Source: Chloroflexota bacterium
Lineage (GTDB): Bacteria; Chloroflexota; Anaerolineae; B4-G1
DNA length: 8,838 nt
Direction: 5' to 3'
Assembly: GCA_024232355.1 (NCBI GenBank)
Contig: JAAEPW010000596.1
Coordinates: 1-8,838, forward strand
Shown here: positions 6,327 through 8,838 of the stretch, in pieces
Numbering within the stretch: the first letter of the stretch is position 1
Layout: each line of letters opens with the position of its first letter
Made by a program: the position numbers and the translations under genes
Notes under the pieces: generated by a model
The model's database searches: none
What the model was told of the DNA's origin: nothing
The model's input: only the letters and a program-made list of their open reading frames with translations

Positions 6327-6389
6327 GTCGATTCCATCTTTATAAACCACTTTGAGGAAAAGTAGTCATAACTGTGGATTATACCGTTC

Positions 6390-6427
6390 AAACTGGCTCG
6401 GAGATTATCTCCGGGCCAGTTTCTTTT
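6390..6427 (+). terminator. Rho-independent terminator of the DUF6326-like gene
   Basis: AACTGGCTCGGAGA (6391-6404) pairs with TCTCCGGGCCAGTT (6408-6421) over 14 positions with a single T-G wobble, loop TTA, extended by A6390-T6422. The tail TCTTTT follows. This is a very stable terminator, 64 bases after the stop. Confidence 0.85.
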
Positions 6428-6549
6428 GATTGACTCGATCAAGCTCAAGCTGCTTGGGATTAGGGGAGATAGCTGCGCAATTCGTATTCGAATCAGTCGC
6501 GTTCAGTGGAAAAAAGAAGGGATTGAAGGTAATCGCCCGGTTACTTGAG

Positions 6550-6588
6550 AACACTCTTGGTCCGATTGCTCGAACCAGGAGTGTTTTT
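6550..6588 (+). terminator. Second terminator-like hairpin upstream of abgB
   Basis: AACACTCTTGGTCCGA (6550-6565) pairs with TCGAACCAGGAGTGTT (6570-6585), with one mismatch and one wobble in 16 positions and loop TTGC. The run TTTTT (6584-6588) completes a + strand terminator. No gene ends just before it, so it would end a short RNA or act as an attenuator. Confidence 0.65.
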
Positions 6589-6609
6589 CCGGTGAGCAAA
6601 ACAGTTTGC

Positions 6610-6636
6610 TTGGAAACTTGGAGGATATGTGATAAT
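6610..6636 (+). promoter_or_regulatory. Candidate promoter of the amidohydrolase gene
   Basis: TGTGATAAT (6628-6636) is an extended -10 element, with TTGGAA (6610-6615) 15 bases upstream as a possible -35 box. TATTAT at 6644-6649 is an alternative -10. The site lies after the last hairpin and 59 bases before the ATG at 6695. Confidence 0.35.
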
Positions 6637-6694
6637 ATTGCGCTATTATGCTCGTATATATCCATGTAGAAAATAGATCAAAAGGAGTGGGTAA

Positions 6695-8104
6695 ATGAGA
6701 TTGGAAGAGCAAGTACTCGATTTTTTGGACGCGAATGAGACCAAGTTCGTGGATCTGGCCAAGGCGATTTGGGAACGCCCAGAACTGGGTGTGCTAGAAA
6801 TATTTGCATCTCGGCTGATCGCAGATCAGCTTGAAGAAGCCGGTTTCTCTGTAGAGATGGGCACCGGCCAAATGCCCACGGCTTTTGTGGCGTCTTGGGG
6901 AGAAGGAGAGCCCATCATCGGCATCTTGGGCGAGTACGACGCGCTGCCGAGCATTTCTCAAAAGGTGTCGCCGGTGCATGATCCCATCGAAGAAGGGGGC
7001 GCGGGGCACGGCTGTGGGCATAATCTGCTGGGCGTCGGGGCACTGGGGGCGGTGTTGGCCGCTAAAGAGGTGATGGAAAAAGAAAACATCCCAGGGACGC
7101 TGCGCTACTATGGCTGCCCCGCCGAAGAGACGTTGGTTGGCAAGGTCTATATGGCCCGAGATGGCGTTTTCGATGATCTGGACGCTGCGCTCACCTGGCA
7201 TCCGGGGTACACAAATTCCCTGTGGGCTTCTATCGCGACCGCGATGAATTCATTCAAGGTCAATTTCCACGGAGTCGCCGCGCACGCGGGCGGATCTCCA
7301 GAATTGGGCCGCAGCGCGCTGGACGGCGTACAACTGATGGACGTCGGCGTGAACTATATGCGCGAACACGTGCCCCAGGACGCGCGCATTCACTGCGTGA
7401 TCACCGAAGGGGGACAGGCACCCAACGTCGTCCCGCCTTATGCACAGGTGTGGTACTATGTTCGCGCGCCAAACCGGGAGCAGGTCGACAGCATCTATGC
7501 GTGGATGCTCGACATTGCCCAGGGCGCTGCCTTGATGACGGGCACAACGTACGACGTCGAGTTCTTGACCGGGTGTTACAACACACTTTCGAACGACGTG
7601 ATCGGCGATATGTTGATGGAAAGGTTGAAAGAAGTCGGCGCTCCCCAATTCACCGACGAGGAGAGAGCCTTTGCCCGCAAGTTACAGGAGAGCTTTCCGC
7701 CTGGTTCGATAGAAAGCAGCCTGGAACATTACAAGATGACGCGAGAAGAGATCGGGGACCCGTTGTGTGACAAAATCATCGAGCCCTACGACAAGGGAAA
7801 GGTAGAGGGCGGCTCTACCGACGTCGGTGACGTGAGTTACATCACGCCCACGGCGCAGATCACCACATGTTGCGGGGTCCTGGGCGCGCCCGGACATAGC
7901 TGGCAAGCCGTGGCTGTCTCCGGTTCGAGCATCGGTATGAAGGGTATGATGGTTGCTGCCAAGGCGTTGGCGCTGGCGACCCTGGACCTGCAGACCAAAC
8001 CCGACCTCTTGGCCGCTGCCCGTAAGGAATTTGAGAAAAGCACCGCCGACGATAAATACAAGTCACCACTTCCGGAAGGATCTGTACCACAACCAGCAAA
8101 CTAA
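6695..8104 (+). CDS. abgB: M20 family amidohydrolase, AbgB-like (p-aminobenzoyl-glutamate hydrolase subunit B family)
   Basis: A 469-residue cytosolic metallo-hydrolase that should cleave amide bonds of N-acyl amino acids; E. coli AbgB (481 residues) splits p-aminobenzoyl-glutamate, a folate breakdown product, together with AbgA. AAGGAG (6682-6687) lies 7 bases before the ATG. M20 metal-site motifs are in order: LGEYDALP (78-85), GHGCGHN (104-110), CPAEE (141-145) with the catalytic Glu pair, TWHPG (167-171), STDVGDVSY (about 374-382) and GHSW (400-403). The lid/dimerisation domain spans about 185-300, with HGVAAHAGGSPELGRSALD near 192-210. The match to AbgB continues to the C-terminal P-L-P-x-x-x-x-P region. 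No AbgA partner or AbgT transporter is in view, so the substrate may be another acylated amino acid. It has its own promoter-like site and is followed by a palindromic repeat. Confidence 0.88.
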   Translation: MRLEEQVLDFLDANETKFVDLAKAIWERPELGVLEIFASRLIADQLEEAGFSVEMGTGQMPTAFVASWGEGEPIIGILGEYDALPSISQKVSPVHDPIEEGGAGHGCGHNLLGVGALGAVLAAKEVMEKENIPGTLRYYGCPAEETLVGKVYMARDGVFDDLDAALTWHPGYTNSLWASIATAMNSFKVNFHGVAAHAGGSPELGRSALDGVQLMDVGVNYMREHVPQDARIHCVITEGGQAPNVVPPYAQVWYYVRAPNREQVDSIYAWMLDIAQGAALMTGTTYDVEFLTGCYNTLSNDVIGDMLMERLKEVGAPQFTDEERAFARKLQESFPPGSIESSLEHYKMTREEIGDPLCDKIIEPYDKGKVEGGSTDVGDVSYITPTAQITTCCGVLGAPGHSWQAVAVSGSSIGMKGMMVAAKALALATLDLQTKPDLLAAARKEFEKSTADDKYKSPLPEGSVPQPAN

Positions 8105-8143
8105 AGTATTGCAAGGAGCAAGCTCACCTTGTGCGAGCAACCC

Positions 8144-8201
8144 TGTAGCCGCGGATTCCATTCCGCGTTTCAGGTGGCACGATATGGAAATCGCGGCTAC
8201 A
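8144..8201. repeat. Palindromic double-hairpin repeat, copy 2
   Basis: Same architecture as the element at 2182. The outer stem is TGTAGC / GCTACA (8144-8149 / 8196-8201). Hairpin 1 is CGCGGA / TCCGCG (8150-8155 / 8162-8167) with loop TTCCAT. After a 12-base linker comes hairpin 2, CGAT / ATCG (8180-8183 / 8190-8193), with loop ATGGAA. The two loops are exact reverse complements. GTAGCCGCGGATTCCAT can also pair with the right half as one long arm (15 of 17). It ends at the ribosome-binding site of the lipoprotein gene. Confidence 0.8.
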
Positions 8202-8209
8202 GGAAAGGA

Positions 8210-8695
8210 ATGATACAGGTGATAAAGAAATGTTTGTGGTTGCTGTGGATTGGCCTGATCTTGATGAGCTGTAACCGTGAACCAAGCGAAACGATTCTCC
8301 CCACGAGCACTGTGCCTGTAACCAAATCACCCGTGGCTGTGACACGGTTACCAAATTATCTAGGGGGGATTGTGCCTGGACCTGGGGAAACCTATACAAT
8401 GGCCGAATACGAAAATCTTGCGCCTAATATGGGATGGAATGCCATAGTTCCGGGCATTTGTCTTTCTATTTACCCTTTCAAATTGTTAGAATCTGGTGAC
8501 TCTCCCACTGTGAAGGAATGGCTTGCTCAAATGTATCTTGTCGTAGATAGCGAGACGATCACTCAACATCATAGCTTGCTAAAGACCAAGTCTATGGGGA
8601 GAGATCTAGTCGATCCTGAAACAGGCGAAGTCATTTGGAAAGAGCCAGACGGCTCTCCTCTAAGAGTTTGGAGTTTGGACAAAGTTAAAGGGTAA
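8210..8695 (+). CDS. Lipoprotein of unknown function, possibly truncated
   Basis: The ATG 8210 is preceded by AGGAAAGGA; GTG 8219 is an equally plausible start, with better spacing (9 bases). Either way the N-terminus is a lipoprotein signal: Lys-Lys, a hydrophobic core LWLLWIGLIL and the lipobox LMSC with Cys21, giving export and lipid attachment. A low-complexity Ser/Thr/Pro linker follows (about 25-50), then a domain of about 110 residues with a LESGDSPTVKEWLAQMYLVVD stretch and the motif DPETGEVIWKEPDGSP. I do not recognise a family. That last motif resembles the late part of an extracellular beta-sandwich in other Chloroflexota lipoproteins, where a further strand or two would follow; here the protein ends abruptly with VWSLDKVKG. 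The next gene begins about 40 bases on and looks like a mobile element, so loss of the C-terminus is possible. Confidence 0.7.
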   Translation: MIQVIKKCLWLLWIGLILMSCNREPSETILPTSTVPVTKSPVAVTRLPNYLGGIVPGPGETYTMAEYENLAPNMGWNAIVPGICLSIYPFKLLESGDSPTVKEWLAQMYLVVDSETITQHHSLLKTKSMGRDLVDPETGEVIWKEPDGSPLRVWSLDKVKG

Positions 8696-8711
8696 CTGTA
8701 CCTTTACAAAA

Positions 8712-8736
8712 TCGCAAAAAGGCAACAAAATTGCGA
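8712..8736. promoter_or_regulatory. Inverted repeat just before the last gene
   Basis: TCGCAA (8712-8717) and TTGCGA (8731-8736) are perfect complements spaced by 13 bases and end one base before the ATG at 8738. It could be a hairpin hiding the translation start, an operator, or part of a mobile element's end. Confidence 0.4.
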
Positions 8737-8737
8737 A

Positions 8738-8838
8738 ATGATAACAGAAAAAGTAGCTCGAGAACATGCGCGTCAGTTTCGCGCCGATGTATACGGAACT
8801 TTCCAAAAGCGTGCGGATGCCGTATTCGAACTGATCGA
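8738..8838 (+). CDS. N-terminal fragment, possible transposase (3' end outside window)
   Basis: From ATG 8738 the frame is open to the window edge for 33 codons, MITEKVAREHARQFRADVYG followed by a TFQKRADAVFELI segment. The pattern F-R-x-x-V-Y-x-x-F-x-x-R-A-D-A-x-x-E-L-x resembles the first helix of DDE transposases that I recall from Chloroflexota insertion sequences, but this is memory-based and only the first 33 residues are visible. There is no good ribosome-binding site; AAGG lies about 15 bases away. The inverted repeat at 8712-8736 abuts the start. The frame is the same as that of the lipoprotein, which ends at 8695. Confidence 0.45.
   Translation, partial: MITEKVAREHARQFRADVYGTFQKRADAVFELI

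Larger units (their letters stand above)
6327..6694. other. 368-base gene-free region with two terminator hairpins and the abgB promoter
   Basis: It contains the terminator of the membrane gene (6390-6427), an unexplained stretch of about 120 bases, a second terminator-like hairpin (6550-6588), and a promoter-like site plus ribosome-binding site for the amidohydrolase. Open frames across it on both strands have no recognisable product or ribosome-binding site. Confidence 0.7.

Noticed and set aside
6405..6669. Open frames on both strands between the membrane gene and the amidohydrolase
   Set aside because: They span two terminator-like hairpins, lack good ribosome-binding sites and match nothing I recognise.
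7222..7770. Open frame of 182 codons inside the amidohydrolase
   Set aside because: Arg-rich alternate-frame product; the amidohydrolase frame carries all family motifs across the same bases.
8129..8209. Extended N-terminus for the lipoprotein from TTG 8129
   Set aside because: The extra 27 residues are translated palindromic repeat and would bury the lipoprotein signal peptide; the ATG 8210 or GTG 8219 fits better.

Overview
The window looks like a piece of a Chloroflexota (probably Anaerolineae) chromosome or metagenome bin. This is inferred from a very large MalT-like LuxR regulator with an N-terminus typical of that group, AbgB-like and TAP-like proteins of similar flavour, and several short palindromic repeat families scattered between and inside genes. 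All supported genes are on the + strand. No rRNA, tRNA or CRISPR array was seen.

Bases 1-2122 hold a tight four-gene operon. It comprises the 3' end of a membrane-anchored alpha/beta hydrolase (TAP-like C-terminus), a 74-residue two-helix membrane protein, a multi-helix membrane protein carrying a flavodoxin-like domain, and a CDP-alcohol phosphatidyltransferase. Gaps are 60, 13 and 8 bases. The grouping points to membrane lipid or cell-surface chemistry, but the pathway cannot be named from the sequence. A palindromic repeat and a strong Rho-independent terminator follow.

Bases 2305-5331 hold a 140-base foldable inverted-repeat element, a sigma70-type promoter with a dyad between its -35 and -10 boxes, and a 930-residue STAND/LuxR regulator. 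Near its N-terminus this regulator carries an in-frame palindromic repeat that adds about 13 codons. Bases 5332-6427 hold a hairpin, a promoter-like site, a 70-residue conserved hypothetical protein, three 15-base tandem repeats ending at a ribosome-binding site with no start codon, and an AT-rich gene for a four-helix membrane protein (DUF6326-like) with a strong terminator.

Bases 6428-8838 hold an isolated segment ending in a second strong terminator-like hairpin, an AbgB-like M20 amidohydrolase, a second copy of the palindromic repeat seen at 2182, a short lipoprotein that may be truncated, and the first codons of a protein resembling the start of a transposase.

The most interesting material is non-coding: three kinds of foldable palindromic elements. 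One is present twice with paired (compensatory) stem changes, one is embedded in-frame in a gene, and one is a MITE-like 140-base element just upstream of a regulator's promoter.
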